From CAZPUI01 sp964415525 (GTDB lineage: Bacteria > Acidobacteriota > Holophagae > Holophagales > Holophagaceae): a DNA stretch of 40,771 nucleotides. The notes beneath the pieces were generated by a model that saw nothing but the letters and a program-made list of their open reading frames with translations, was not told where the DNA came from and made no database searches. The stretch is from the NCBI GenBank assembly GCA_964415525.1, contig CAYQAS010000031.1, positions 1 to 40,771 on the forward strand, read 5' to 3'. The stretch's first letter is position 1. The number at the start of each line of letters is the position of its first letter. Position numbers and translations under genes: made by a program. This document shows, one piece after another, positions 21,997-30,317 of the stretch.

Positions 21997-22725
21997 ATGA
22001 GCACGATCAGCGTGGAGCCCTTCGCACCCGCAGTGGCGGAGACCTTGGCGCTGCTGTCGGACCTGCCGGGCACGGAACTCCGGATGGCGGCGCTCTATGG
22101 CAGCGCGGCCCGGGAGGACTTCGATCCTGGCCAGTCGGACGTGAACCTGCTCCTGGTGTTCAACCGCCTGCCGGATCTGGCTTTTCTCGCGGAAGTCCTC
22201 CAGCGCGCCCGCAGCCGCTACCGCTGCGCGCCCCTGGTGCTCAGCGCCTCGGACCTCGCCCGGAGCCTGGAGGTCTTCCCGGTGAAGGTGTTGGAGATCC
22301 AGCGGCGCTACCGGATGCTCGCCGGAGAAGACCTCCTGGCGGGGCTCAAGATCGAGTTCGAACCCCTGAGACGCGCCTGCGAACACGACCTGCGCAACGC
22401 CCAGCTCAAGCTCCGCCGCACCTACCTGCTCACCCGCCCCGACCCCAGGCCGCTCCAGGACGCCCTGCGCCGGTTCCTGCCCCAGATCATCGGAGCCCTG
22501 CGCTGCCTGCTGGACCACGCGGGCGCCACCGACCTCGGCACCTTCGAGGGGCTGCGGGCCGCCTCCGAATCCCGCCTCGCCCTGGATCTCGGCCCCCTGG
22601 AACAGGCTCTGGCCCTGCGTCACCGCCCCGGTGCCCCCTGGCCCGAGGTCTCCCAGGCGTTCGAGACAGTCTCGGGCATCCTGGCGGGGCTGCTCATCCG
22701 GGTGATGCGGCTGGAAGGGCTGTGA
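21997..22725 (+). CDS. Nucleotidyltransferase-like protein (MNT type) with altered catalytic motif
   Basis: A 242-residue protein. The polymerase-beta-type motif reads LYGSAAREDFDPGQSDVNLL: the GS signature is at 35-36, followed by Asp48 and Asn50 where catalytic enzymes have D-x-D. Such DxN versions occur in related nucleotidyltransferase-like families and may be inactive or substrate-adaptor forms. The rest is helical and Arg/Leu-rich, resembling the HEPN/KNTase-C helper part. Ribosome binding site GGAG precedes the ATG. Its stop overlaps the start of the radical SAM gene (GTGA), so translation is coupled. Role in the cassette unknown. Confidence 0.75.
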   Translation: MSTISVEPFAPAVAETLALLSDLPGTELRMAALYGSAAREDFDPGQSDVNLLLVFNRLPDLAFLAEVLQRARSRYRCAPLVLSASDLARSLEVFPVKVLEIQRRYRMLAGEDLLAGLKIEFEPLRRACEHDLRNAQLKLRRTYLLTRPDPRPLQDALRRFLPQIIGALRCLLDHAGATDLGTFEGLRAASESRLALDLGPLEQALALRHRPGAPWPEVSQAFETVSGILAGLLIRVMRLEGL

Positions 22726-23795
22726 AGGCGGCCTTCGGCGACCCCTTCACGGTGCAGTGGCATCTGGATGATCGCTGCAACCAGGCCTGCCGCCACTGCT
22801 ACCGAGAAGGACCGCCGCGCGCCAGTTTCGCTCCAGACGCCCGGCGCAGGCTGCTGGATGAGATCACCACTTTCATCGCCGCCCGCAGCCTCCCCGGCCG
22901 CATCCACTTTGCGGGCGGGGAACCCTTCGCCTGCGACCAGCTGCTGGAACTGGCGGAAGCAGCCTCGGAGCGGGGCCTGGCCTTCCGCATCCTCAGCAAC
23001 GGCACCCTGGTGACGGATGAAGCCGCCCGTCGACTCGCACCCCTGCACTGTCACGGGGTGCAGATCAGCCTGGAGGGACCGGAGCCCGTCCACGACGGCA
23101 TCCGCGGCCCCGGTGCCTTCCAATCTGCCATCACAGGGGCCTCCCGGCTCAAGACGGCGGGCATTCCCGTGACCTTCGCCATGACCCTGCATCGGGGTAA
23201 CGCTACATATCTGCGGGCCATGGCGGATCTGGCCGCGGCCCATGCGGACCGCCTCTACGTGAGCCGCCTCGTGCCCCTGGGACGCGGCTCGGGACTCCAG
23301 CCCCTGGATGCCCAAGGCTGGAGAAACGCCCAGCGTGAGCTCCTCGCCCTCTCTCGGGAAGGCCTTGTGGAACTCGCCTTGCGGGATCCCACCTTCCGCC
23401 CCCATCTCGCGGCGCCCTGGCACGCCGCCCGGGCAGGTGCGGTGGCGGGCTGCGCCCTCGGCCGACATACGCTCACCGTGGAAGCCGACGGCACGATCTA
23501 CCCTTGCCGCCGACTGCCCATCCGCCTCGGCCAGTGGCCGGAGACCAGCCTCGAAGCAGCCTGGGCTCACAGCGAACTCGAACAATTGCGGAATCGGGAT
23601 CGCCTCGAAGGAGCCTGCGGGCGCTGCGCCTACCGCTGGGTCTGCGGCGGCTGCCGAGCCATCCCTTTTGCACTCTCCGGGCGAGCCCAGGGCGAGGATC
23701 CCCACTGCGCCTGGGGCGTCTCCAGGCTGTCGCGCCTCAGCCTCGCGACAGGCCATGCGTGGCGAGAGTTTCGGTCGCTTCGCCACCGGCACTAG
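22722..23795 (+). CDS. Radical SAM protein with SPASM domain, peptide-modifying type
   Basis: A 357-residue enzyme. The N-terminus VQWHLDDRCNQACRHCY holds the cluster motif (Cys 19, 23, 26), with the FAGGEPF motif following. The C-terminal SPASM region has Cys at 244, 262, 299, 302, 308, 311 and 329, in the pattern Gx4C, then Cx2Cx5Cx2C and a last C. That pattern would bind two auxiliary 4Fe-4S clusters. Such enzymes commonly modify ribosomal peptides (thioether bonds, epimers, oxidative cleavage). The first bases (QWHL..RC) remind me of maturases of Cys- or Sec-rich peptides. The GTG start overlaps the preceding stop. The candidate substrate is the CGGG-tail protein two genes upstream; this is inference. 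A strong terminator follows. Confidence 0.88.
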   Translation: MKAAFGDPFTVQWHLDDRCNQACRHCYREGPPRASFAPDARRRLLDEITTFIAARSLPGRIHFAGGEPFACDQLLELAEAASERGLAFRILSNGTLVTDEAARRLAPLHCHGVQISLEGPEPVHDGIRGPGAFQSAITGASRLKTAGIPVTFAMTLHRGNATYLRAMADLAAAHADRLYVSRLVPLGRGSGLQPLDAQGWRNAQRELLALSREGLVELALRDPTFRPHLAAPWHAARAGAVAGCALGRHTLTVEADGTIYPCRRLPIRLGQWPETSLEAAWAHSELEQLRNRDRLEGACGRCAYRWVCGGCRAIPFALSGRAQGEDPHCAWGVSRLSRLSLATGHAWREFRSLRHRH

Positions 23796-23807
23796 CCCCC
23801 AAATGTA

Positions 23808-23841
23808 AAGAAGGCCCGCACGAGCCGGTGCGGGCCTTCTT
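23808..23841. terminator. Strong bidirectional terminator
   Basis: AAGAAGGCCCGCAC (23808-23821) and its exact complement (23828-23841) form a 14-bp stem with loop GAGCCG. Flanking A- and T-rich ends are short, but the stem itself ends in AAGAA and TTCTT, giving a modest U-tract on both strands. It separates the radical SAM operon from the convergent DUF4097 gene. Confidence 0.85.
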
Positions 23842-23862
23842 GCGTAGCGAAGGGAGCCTGGA

Positions 23863-24879
23863 TCAATCCACCGCGATCCGCCCGTGGGTGGTGGTGAGTT
23901 CGATGCGCTGCGTGCCCTTACCGATCTTGGCGCGGGTGGTGCCGTCGCGGTCTTCCTGCAGTTCGCCCTTCTGGGCCACGCTCACCTGGGAGCGGTTGCT
24001 GGTGCGGGCGGTGAGTTCGCCCTCTGCCTTGCCGAGGGTCACCGTGATGCGGGCATTGCTGGTGCGCAGGCGGATGCCGCGGCCCTTCCCATCCAGGTTG
24101 CGGGCGGTGATGGAACCGTTGTTGGTGCTCACATCCACCTTGCCCAGGACGTCATCCAACTCCACCTTGCCGTTGCTGCTCTCCGCGATCAGATCATCGG
24201 CCAGCGCCTCGGCCTTGATGGAACCGTTGCTCGTGTCCGCGTTCACCGGGCCCTGGATGCGGGCCATCTTCACCGCCCCGTTGCTGGTGCGCAGGGCCGC
24301 CTTGCCCTGGATGTCGGTGGCAGTGATGGAGCCGTTGCTGGTGGTGGCCTCCAGGGAACCCTGCACGGTCTCCGCCCGGATTTGCCCGTTGGACGTCCGC
24401 AACACGGCGTTGCCGTTGAGTTCCTGAACTTCCACCTTGCCGTTGCTCGTGCGGGCATCGAGGGCACCCTTGAGGCCGCGGATGCTGATGGCGCCGTTGC
24501 TCGTCTCGAGGGTGGCCAGGGCCTCCTTCGGGATCTTCAGGGTGAAGGTGACGCCCCCGCCCCCAAAGCCGAAGAAATTCCAGCTGCGGCTCTCCGCCTC
24601 CTTCTTCTCCGCCCGCAGGAGCACCTGCCCGTCCTTTGCCTCTGCGATAAACTGCACGGAACTGCCTTCCTGTTCGCGGATCTCGGCGTCCACTTCCACT
24701 TCCGCCCTGTCCCAGGTGGTCACACGGATGGCGCCGTTGAAGGTGCGCACCCGCAGTTCACCACCCGGCTTGAGCGCCAAGGTGCGCGTCTCGTGGCGGG
24801 TGTTCTGGGAGTCGTTATGCGGGCAGCCGATGGAGGGCAACACCAGCAGCAAAGGAAGAAGGGCGAGGCTCCGGTTCAT
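23863..24879 (-). CDS. DUF4097-type lipoprotein with beta-strand repeats
   Basis: A 338-residue lipoprotein. MNRSLALLPLLLVLPSIGC has a lipobox ending at Cys19. The mature part begins with GGELRVRTFNGAIRVTTWDR, then runs as a right-handed beta-helix-like DUF4097 fold. It contains about ten copies of a ~19-residue unit built on TSNG[AKSQ]I. Each copy adds one rung (ALDARTSNGKVEVQ, VLRTSNGQIRAETVQG, ADTSNGSIKAEA and others). Similar proteins may be outer-membrane or periplasmic adhesive proteins; function is unknown. The start at 24879 gives the signal peptide, although the frame is open upstream. It is the last gene of a possible unit with the MscS-type channel gene (91-base gap). Confidence 0.85.
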   Translation of the reverse strand: MNRSLALLPLLLVLPSIGCPHNDSQNTRHETRTLALKPGGELRVRTFNGAIRVTTWDRAEVEVDAEIREQEGSSVQFIAEAKDGQVLLRAEKKEAESRSWNFFGFGGGGVTFTLKIPKEALATLETSNGAISIRGLKGALDARTSNGKVEVQELNGNAVLRTSNGQIRAETVQGSLEATTSNGSITATDIQGKAALRTSNGAVKMARIQGPVNADTSNGSIKAEALADDLIAESSNGKVELDDVLGKVDVSTNNGSITARNLDGKGRGIRLRTSNARITVTLGKAEGELTARTSNRSQVSVAQKGELQEDRDGTTRAKIGKGTQRIELTTTHGRIAVD

Positions 24880-24970
24880 GACGAACTCCGTGGCGGATGT
24901 CTCAAGGTAGATGCGTGGTCCGGACGGAGCACCCGCGGATCGGCGGTCGCGCCCCAGGAGTCGGTGAACG

Positions 24971-26407
24971 TCAGCCCAGGAGGTATTTCCGGATCCGCGT
25001 GAGCAGATCGCCCGCGTCGCTGTGCCGAGCATCCGGACCGTGGTGCGCCTGGAGCGCCGCCAATCGCATGCGCATCATCTCCTCGATCTTGCCGATGAAG
25101 TTGACGTTGCCCCTCAGGATCGTCTCGAAGCCTTCCTTGCGGATGGCGAGAAGCGTCAGCGGGCTGGCGGCCACCACCGAAGCGTTGCAACGGTCCCCCG
25201 TGAAGAGGGAGATCTCACCAAAGAGGTCGCCGGGCGCGAGGGTGGCGACCTGAACGTCCTGCCGCAGGACGTTCACCGAGCCCCGCACGATGACGCCCAT
25301 GCTGGTCCCGACTTCGCCCTCGAAGGAGACGACAGCGCCGGGCTCGAAGTCCTGCAGGTCCGCGAAGGCCGCGATGTCCGCCAGTTCCAAGGCATTGAAG
25401 CCCCGAAACATCTCGATGGTCTGGAGCGTCTCCAGCAGGTGGGCACGGTCCGGCACCGGCTCCTGCGGTTTCTTCTCCACGTGAATCGTACGCACCGGAT
25501 TGGGCAGGGTCAGTCGGTGGGTCTTCAGGAAATACCACACCTGGCGGTACATCTCGCCCATGGTGCTGTTCACGGTGCGGTAGTCCTCCAGGAAATACTT
25601 CAGGCGGTATTCGATGGACGACTCGCCAAACTTCAGGATGTGGGCCACGGGCTCCGGCTGTTTGCGAATCCCCGGTGTGGAGAGCATGGCCTTCTTGAGC
25701 ACCGCCACCACGTGATCTGGATCGTGGGTATAGCCGATGGAGATGCTGTGGGGCCGCGCCGCGCCATTCCGGCTGAGGTTGGCGAAACGCTTCTTGGTGA
25801 AGTCGTGGTTCGGGATCACCAGCTGTTCGAGGTTCGGCGTGGTGAGCACAATGGCGCGCCAGGAGAGGCCTGTGACCTCGCCGATGAGGCCGTCCACCTC
25901 CACCCACTCCCCGGGGCGGATCGAGTCCTCGAAGTGGAAGACGATGCCCGCGATGAGATTGCCCAAGGTGTCCTGCACCGCGAGCCCCACGACCACCGTG
26001 AGGATGGCGGAGGTCGCCAGAAGCGGCGTGACGTTGATGCCGAAGACTCGCTTGAGCAGCACGAGCCCCAGCACCGCGAAGACCATGACCTGAAAGACAT
26101 CCCAGAAAAGGCCGGACACCTTGATGCTCCGCCGTTGGAACCAGGAGAAAGAGAGATCCCGCAGCATCCCCATGGAAAAAGCCGCCAGCAACAGGACGAA
26201 GGCGAAGGAGAGCCCCTTGTCCATCGCGTCCGGCACCGTCACCCGGAAGATCGAAAGCAGATCCATGCAGAGGCGCAGGGCGAGAAGCGCTCCCAACAGC
26301 GTCAGGCGCCGCTTGAGGGAAGGCAGCCGCATGGGCGCCAACCCCAGCAACAGGAGCCCCAGCAGCCAGGCGGTGCTTTTCACGAATGGGAGATAGGCCC
26401 CTTCCAT
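24971..26407 (-). CDS. MscS-family mechanosensitive channel with C-terminal cyclic-nucleotide-binding domain
   Basis: A 478-residue membrane protein. It has several helices in the first ~150 residues. The MscS pore and beta domain follow: TSAILTVVVGLAVQDTLGNLIAG (pore helix), FEDSIRPGEWVEVDGLIGEVTGLSWRAI (cut here at the Sm-like fold) and TPNLEQLVIPNHDFTKK. The last ~130 residues are a cNMP-binding domain with the phosphate-binding cassette FGEISLFTGDRCNASVVA. Relatives of this architecture are cNMP-gated ion channels derived from MscS. The cassette has an Arg in the ligand position. ATG 26407 has GGAGGG upstream; GTG 26410 is too close to it. It lies 10 bases after the nitrilase gene. Confidence 0.9.
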   Translation of the reverse strand: MEGAYLPFVKSTAWLLGLLLLGLAPMRLPSLKRRLTLLGALLALRLCMDLLSIFRVTVPDAMDKGLSFAFVLLLAAFSMGMLRDLSFSWFQRRSIKVSGLFWDVFQVMVFAVLGLVLLKRVFGINVTPLLATSAILTVVVGLAVQDTLGNLIAGIVFHFEDSIRPGEWVEVDGLIGEVTGLSWRAIVLTTPNLEQLVIPNHDFTKKRFANLSRNGAARPHSISIGYTHDPDHVVAVLKKAMLSTPGIRKQPEPVAHILKFGESSIEYRLKYFLEDYRTVNSTMGEMYRQVWYFLKTHRLTLPNPVRTIHVEKKPQEPVPDRAHLLETLQTIEMFRGFNALELADIAAFADLQDFEPGAVVSFEGEVGTSMGVIVRGSVNVLRQDVQVATLAPGDLFGEISLFTGDRCNASVVAASPLTLLAIRKEGFETILRGNVNFIGKIEEMMRMRLAALQAHHGPDARHSDAGDLLTRIRKYLLG

Positions 26408-26417
26408 CACGCCCTCC

Positions 26418-27176
26418 TCATGGAACCTGCACCACGTCCACCTGCGGAATGGCTCGGTAGCCTGCCCCGGGATCCACCACCACCGCCCCGAAACGACCGG
26501 GATCCAGGATGAAGGTCACGTCATCCTGCGTGGGAAGCGCCTCCCCGAGCGGATCGAAGGCATAGGTGCCCGCGCCAGAAAAGGATTCGCCGGGATCCTC
26601 CGAAGCGGTGATACAGCAGCCCAGCACGAAGCAGGCATTCTCGATAGCCCGTGCCCGCAGCAGCGCCTCGAAGACCTGGGTCCGTCGCCAGGGCCACCAC
26701 GCCACCACCACCAAGACGTTCGCACCGCCCTGGAGGCGCAGCGCCCGCGCTTGCTCGGGAAAGCGCAGATCGTTGCAATTGATGAGGCCGAAGGTCCAGT
26801 CGCCATCACGCACGGCCACGTAGCGGTCGCCTTCCCGCCAGAGCTCGTGTTCACCGTTGGGGGCAAAGAGATGCACCTTGTCGTACCGGGCCACCTCCTG
26901 CCCGGCACGCCAGAACGTCATGCGGTTGCACCCGTCCTCTGAATGGGAACCGAAGACCAGCGCCATCTCGGGATGCGCGGCACTCAAGCGGGCGAAATGC
27001 ATCCGCGCCTCCCCAGGATCGAGCTTCCGGGTGTAGCCGTGGAGAAAGCTCTCCGGGAAAACGCAGAGACCGCACCCATTCGCTGCCGCCCGAGCCACCT
27101 CCTCCGCCATGCGGCGCAGGTTCGCGGGCACGTCTTGGCAGATGAAACGGGACAGATGGGCCTTCAGGGGATTCAT
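26418..27176 (-). CDS. Carbon-nitrogen hydrolase (nitrilase superfamily, omega-amidase-like)
   Basis: A 252-residue cytoplasmic amidase. The catalytic triad is complete: Glu42 in CVFPES, Lys100 in RYDKVHLF and Cys134 in NCNDLRFPE. The motif around the Cys (usually CYDLRFPE) places it near the YafV/Nit2 omega-amidases, which hydrolyse alpha-ketoglutaramate-type amides. The Asn in place of Tyr after Cys134 is a small difference. Length is normal. The upstream ribosome binding site is weak (GGGGGC). It begins the minus-strand unit with the MscS-cNMP channel, and diverges from the chemoreceptor gene. Confidence 0.87.
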   Translation of the reverse strand: MNPLKAHLSRFICQDVPANLRRMAEEVARAAANGCGLCVFPESFLHGYTRKLDPGEARMHFARLSAAHPEMALVFGSHSEDGCNRMTFWRAGQEVARYDKVHLFAPNGEHELWREGDRYVAVRDGDWTFGLINCNDLRFPEQARALRLQGGANVLVVVAWWPWRRTQVFEALLRARAIENACFVLGCCITASEDPGESFSGAGTYAFDPLGEALPTQDDVTFILDPGRFGAVVVDPGAGYRAIPQVDVVQVP

Positions 27177-27320
27177 GCCCCCAGTCTATCGAAGGGGCTC
27201 ATTCCCGCCTCGCCTTCGGCTTGCAAAGCACCGTCCGCCCATCCCGTGCAGCGATCGCATCAGCCCCCGTTCTTAGGCATCAATCCGAAAGGACCGATTC
27301 CGCTGGTGGGAGATCCTGCC

Positions 27321-29345
27321 ATGCGGAACAACCAGCCCGTGACCAAGGTGGAGCAGCAGCTCAAAGAGGGTGCGTTCATTGTCACCATGACCGACACCCG
27401 GGGCGTCATCACCTTTGCCAACGACGAATTCATCCGACTCAGCGGCTTCACCCGTGAGGAACTGCTCGGCCAGCCCCACAACCTCGTGCGCCATCCAGAC
27501 ATGCCTCCAGAGGCCTTTGAGGACCTATGGAAGACCGTCAATGCGGGAAAAATGTGGCACGGTCTCGTGAAGAACCGCTGCAAGAACGGGGACTTCTACT
27601 GGGTGGATGCCAATGTGACACCCATGATCGAGGATGGAAAGGCTGCGGGTTTTGTCTCGATTCGGAGCAAACCGGACCGTTCCCAGGTAGAGGCGGCCTC
27701 CGCCCTCTACGCCCGCATGCTCGCCGGAGAGAAAGCGGAAAAGCTGGCCTTCCACGCCTGGATCCCCCTGCCGAAGATGACGTTCGCCAACCGCCTCCGC
27801 CTGGGCTTCGGCACCCTGCTCGGAGTGCTGCTCCTGGTTTCCGTCTTCGCCTTCGGTTCCTTCTCTGGCATCGGGGTCGACAGCCGAAAAATCCAGAATG
27901 AATACCTGCCCACGGCCCTCCTCGCGGACGAAATGGCCTTCCAGACCGTGCAGGTGCAGCAGTTCTTCACGGATGCCGGGGCCACGGGCAAGCGGGAGCC
28001 CATGGCTGAAGCCGATATCGCCGCCGAGGGATTCCGGAAAGCCTTGGAGCGGTTCAAGGAGCTCGCCAAGGAGGATCAGGCGAATCAGGGCACCCTGGAC
28101 ACCATCGCCAAGCGTTTTGAGCCCTTCGTCACGGAGGGGCGTCGCATGGCGGAGGCCTACATCGCCAAGGACCAGGCCCAGGCGAACCAGATCATGGAGC
28201 GCTTTGACAGGGAGAGCCTTGCCCTTGCGCAGTCCGTACGCGACCTCCGCGAGCATGAACTCAAGGACGTCAGGGATCGGCTCACCAGTGTCACAGGTCG
28301 CACCTCCGGCAGCACACAGATCATCGCCTGGCTGGCGGGGTTTGGACTGCTGCTGTCCATCGGGATGGCCTGGATCATCACCCGGACCCTGGGAGATCAG
28401 TTGGGCGGCGATCCGGCCGTGGCCATCCAGGCCACTCAGGAAATCGCCCATGGAAACCTTCAAGTGCCCATCCGGATCCGCTTCGGGGATAGGGATAGCG
28501 TGCTCGGGGCCGTCAAGGAAATGCAGCAGTGGCTCAAGGGGATGATCAACCGCATCCGCTTCGAGTCCGAGCGCGTCCATCAAGGCAGCGATGCCTTCGG
28601 CGAGGCAACGCGACAGGTCAAGGACACCGCATCTCAGCTGGCCCGCACGGCCGATGCTCAACGGGCCTTCATCGAGCGCATCAGCAGCGCCGTGACGGAA
28701 CTCTCCGCCTCCATCGCCGAAGTGGCAGGCACCGTGAAGGCCGCCCAACAGCACACCCGCGAGGTCGAAACGGCCATCGATGCGGGCGATCAGGCGGGCG
28801 GCGTGGCCCTGGCCGCCATGGGGCGCGTGGAGGAGACCACGGGCCGTATCGTGGGCGCCATCCGAGTCATCCAGGACATCGCCCGCCAGACCAACCTACT
28901 CAGCCTCAACGCCGCCATCGAGGCAGCCAAGGCCGGTCAGCATGGCAAGGGCTTCGCCGTGGTGGCCGAGGAAGTGCGGAAGCTGGCGGAGCGCAGCGCC
29001 ACCAGCGCCCGGGAGATCCATGGCCTCATCGAGGATACGAACCACGCAGTGAAGGAGGGCCGGGATACGGTGCAGGAGGCCGTCGGCGCTCTGCGGGACA
29101 TTCAGGAGCACATCCGAGAGGTCTCGCACATGACCGATGCCATCGCGTTGGCATCGCAGGAACAGGCCATCGCGAGCGAGGAAGTGGCCCAACAGACCGA
29201 GCAGGGCGCCCTCCAGGCCGTGGAGAACGCCGAGGCAAGCCAGCATCTGAGTGTCACCGTAGAGCAGGTCGCGGGCCGAGCCGCTCAGGACCTCAGCAAG
29301 GTCGCCCAGGGCCTTGAGGCGCTCGTCGCACAATTCAAGGCTTAA
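27321..29345 (+). CDS. Aer-like methyl-accepting chemotaxis protein with N-terminal PAS domain
   Basis: A 674-residue chemoreceptor. The PAS domain (~10-125) is of Aer type (FIVTMTDTRGVITFANDEF, RHPDMPPEAFEDLWKTV, KNGDFYWVDANVTPM) and may bind FAD or heme. TM1 is around residues ~158-180, followed by a periplasmic four-helix region to ~340 and TM2. A HAMP-like linker follows. The cytoplasmic coiled coil has the signalling tip IQDIARQTNLLSLNAAIEAA and GFAVVAEEVRKLAERS. No C-terminal CheR pentapeptide is present. The ATG at 27321 has GGGAGA upstream. Unlike E. coli Aer, it also has a full periplasmic domain, so it may sense both redox/energy state and an external cue. Confidence 0.93.
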   Translation: MRNNQPVTKVEQQLKEGAFIVTMTDTRGVITFANDEFIRLSGFTREELLGQPHNLVRHPDMPPEAFEDLWKTVNAGKMWHGLVKNRCKNGDFYWVDANVTPMIEDGKAAGFVSIRSKPDRSQVEAASALYARMLAGEKAEKLAFHAWIPLPKMTFANRLRLGFGTLLGVLLLVSVFAFGSFSGIGVDSRKIQNEYLPTALLADEMAFQTVQVQQFFTDAGATGKREPMAEADIAAEGFRKALERFKELAKEDQANQGTLDTIAKRFEPFVTEGRRMAEAYIAKDQAQANQIMERFDRESLALAQSVRDLREHELKDVRDRLTSVTGRTSGSTQIIAWLAGFGLLLSIGMAWIITRTLGDQLGGDPAVAIQATQEIAHGNLQVPIRIRFGDRDSVLGAVKEMQQWLKGMINRIRFESERVHQGSDAFGEATRQVKDTASQLARTADAQRAFIERISSAVTELSASIAEVAGTVKAAQQHTREVETAIDAGDQAGGVALAAMGRVEETTGRIVGAIRVIQDIARQTNLLSLNAAIEAAKAGQHGKGFAVVAEEVRKLAERSATSAREIHGLIEDTNHAVKEGRDTVQEAVGALRDIQEHIREVSHMTDAIALASQEQAIASEEVAQQTEQGALQAVENAEASQHLSVTVEQVAGRAAQDLSKVAQGLEALVAQFKA

Positions 29346-29364
29346 GAGACAAGGGGCCAGGGAA

Positions 29365-29396
29365 GAAGGTGGGATGCGGCGTTGCATCCCACCTTC
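29365..29396. terminator. Terminator after the chemoreceptor gene
   Basis: GAAGGTGGGATGC (29365-29377) and its exact complement (29384-29396) form a 13-bp stem with loop GGCGTT. It lies 19 bases after the chemoreceptor stop and 2 bases from the convergent prmC stop, so it can serve both strands. The T-run is short. Confidence 0.75.
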
Positions 29397-29398
29397 GC

Positions 29399-30271
29399 CT
29401 ATATGGCGATCAGCACCCGATCGTGTCCCGCCAGGTCCCGATGCACATGGACGCGCTTCCACCCCATGGCACGGGCACGATCGGACAGTTCCTGTCCCTG
29501 CCCCGAACCGATTTCCAACAGAACGCCCGGCGCGCTGCGGACCCGACCCTGGCGAAGCAGTTCGGTGGAAAGGGCCAGGCCACGGTCTTCCGCGAAGAGA
29601 GCCATCTCCGGTTCGAATCCCAGCTCCCGTTGAAGGCTCGGTCGGTCGGCGGGATCCACATAGGGCGGGTTGGAAACCACCAGGCCCACCGGGTCGGGCA
29701 CAGGCCCCAACAGGCTGCCTTCGAGGAAGGCGATCTTCGCACCCAGCGCCTCGGCGTTGCGCTTCGCCACCCGGAGCGCCTTCCGGCTGAGGTCCACCGC
29801 CCGGACCTGCCAATCGGTCTCCAGGGCCAGACACACCGCGAGAATGCCGCTGCCAGTGCCCACGTCCGTCACATGCAGCACACCCAGGCGCTTGCCCACA
29901 TCCAGCGCCGCCTCCAGGAGCAGTTCCGTTTCCGGCCGGGGGATCAGCACGTCGGCATTGACCTCGAAGCTGCGATCTCGGAAGAAGGCACGCCCGAGGA
30001 TATAAGACCAGGGCTCGCCCTGCTCCCGACGCTCGAGCCAGGCCTCCACCCGCGGCAGGGCCAGTTCATCCACGAGCTCGTCCCGGCGGGTCGCCATGCG
30101 GATGCGGTCGATGCCGAGCCCCTCCAGAAGCCACCGATCCGTTTCTGCCTGGGCTTCCTCCGCCGGAAGAAAGACCGTCAGACGCCGGCGCAGGTGACGG
30201 CGGAGTTCATCCAGGGTAGGCGGGGCTTGGGGTCGCACCTGTTCATCTTCGGCTGGGAGTCGATCATGCAT
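29399..30271 (-). CDS. prmC: Peptide chain release factor N5-glutamine methyltransferase
   Basis: PrmC (HemK) methylates the Gln of the GGQ motif in release factors RF1 and RF2. The 290-residue protein has an N-terminal helical domain (LRRHLRRRLTVFLPAEEAQA, then EAWLERREQGEPWSYILG). PRPETELLLEAAL and the SAM site DVGTGSGILAVCLA follow, then the catalytic motif NPPYVDPAD. Length is normal. The start at 30271 is chosen because the upstream in-frame extension has no homology-like content. The ribosome binding site is weak. No prfA gene is beside it here; it diverges from the propeller-GGDEF gene with only 46 bases between. Confidence 0.93.
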   Translation of the reverse strand: MHDRLPAEDEQVRPQAPPTLDELRRHLRRRLTVFLPAEEAQAETDRWLLEGLGIDRIRMATRRDELVDELALPRVEAWLERREQGEPWSYILGRAFFRDRSFEVNADVLIPRPETELLLEAALDVGKRLGVLHVTDVGTGSGILAVCLALETDWQVRAVDLSRKALRVAKRNAEALGAKIAFLEGSLLGPVPDPVGLVVSNPPYVDPADRPSLQRELGFEPEMALFAEDRGLALSTELLRQGRVRSAPGVLLEIGSGQGQELSDRARAMGWKRVHVHRDLAGHDRVLIAI

Positions 30272-30317
30272 CAACCCACGTCCCGTAATGCCGATGAAGC
30301 GAGAGGACCTTGATCCC

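Noticed and set aside
24100..24500. Possible CRISPR-like or satellite repeats
   Set aside because: The near-periodic DNA (CCGTTGCTGGT and similar) is the coding of TSNG units inside the DUF4097 gene; spacers vary and remain in frame.
27250..27320. Possible sigma-28 promoter before the chemoreceptor gene
   Set aside because: ACCGATTC resembles the -10 of flagellar promoters, but the -35 match is poor and the spacing is off; not strong enough to list.
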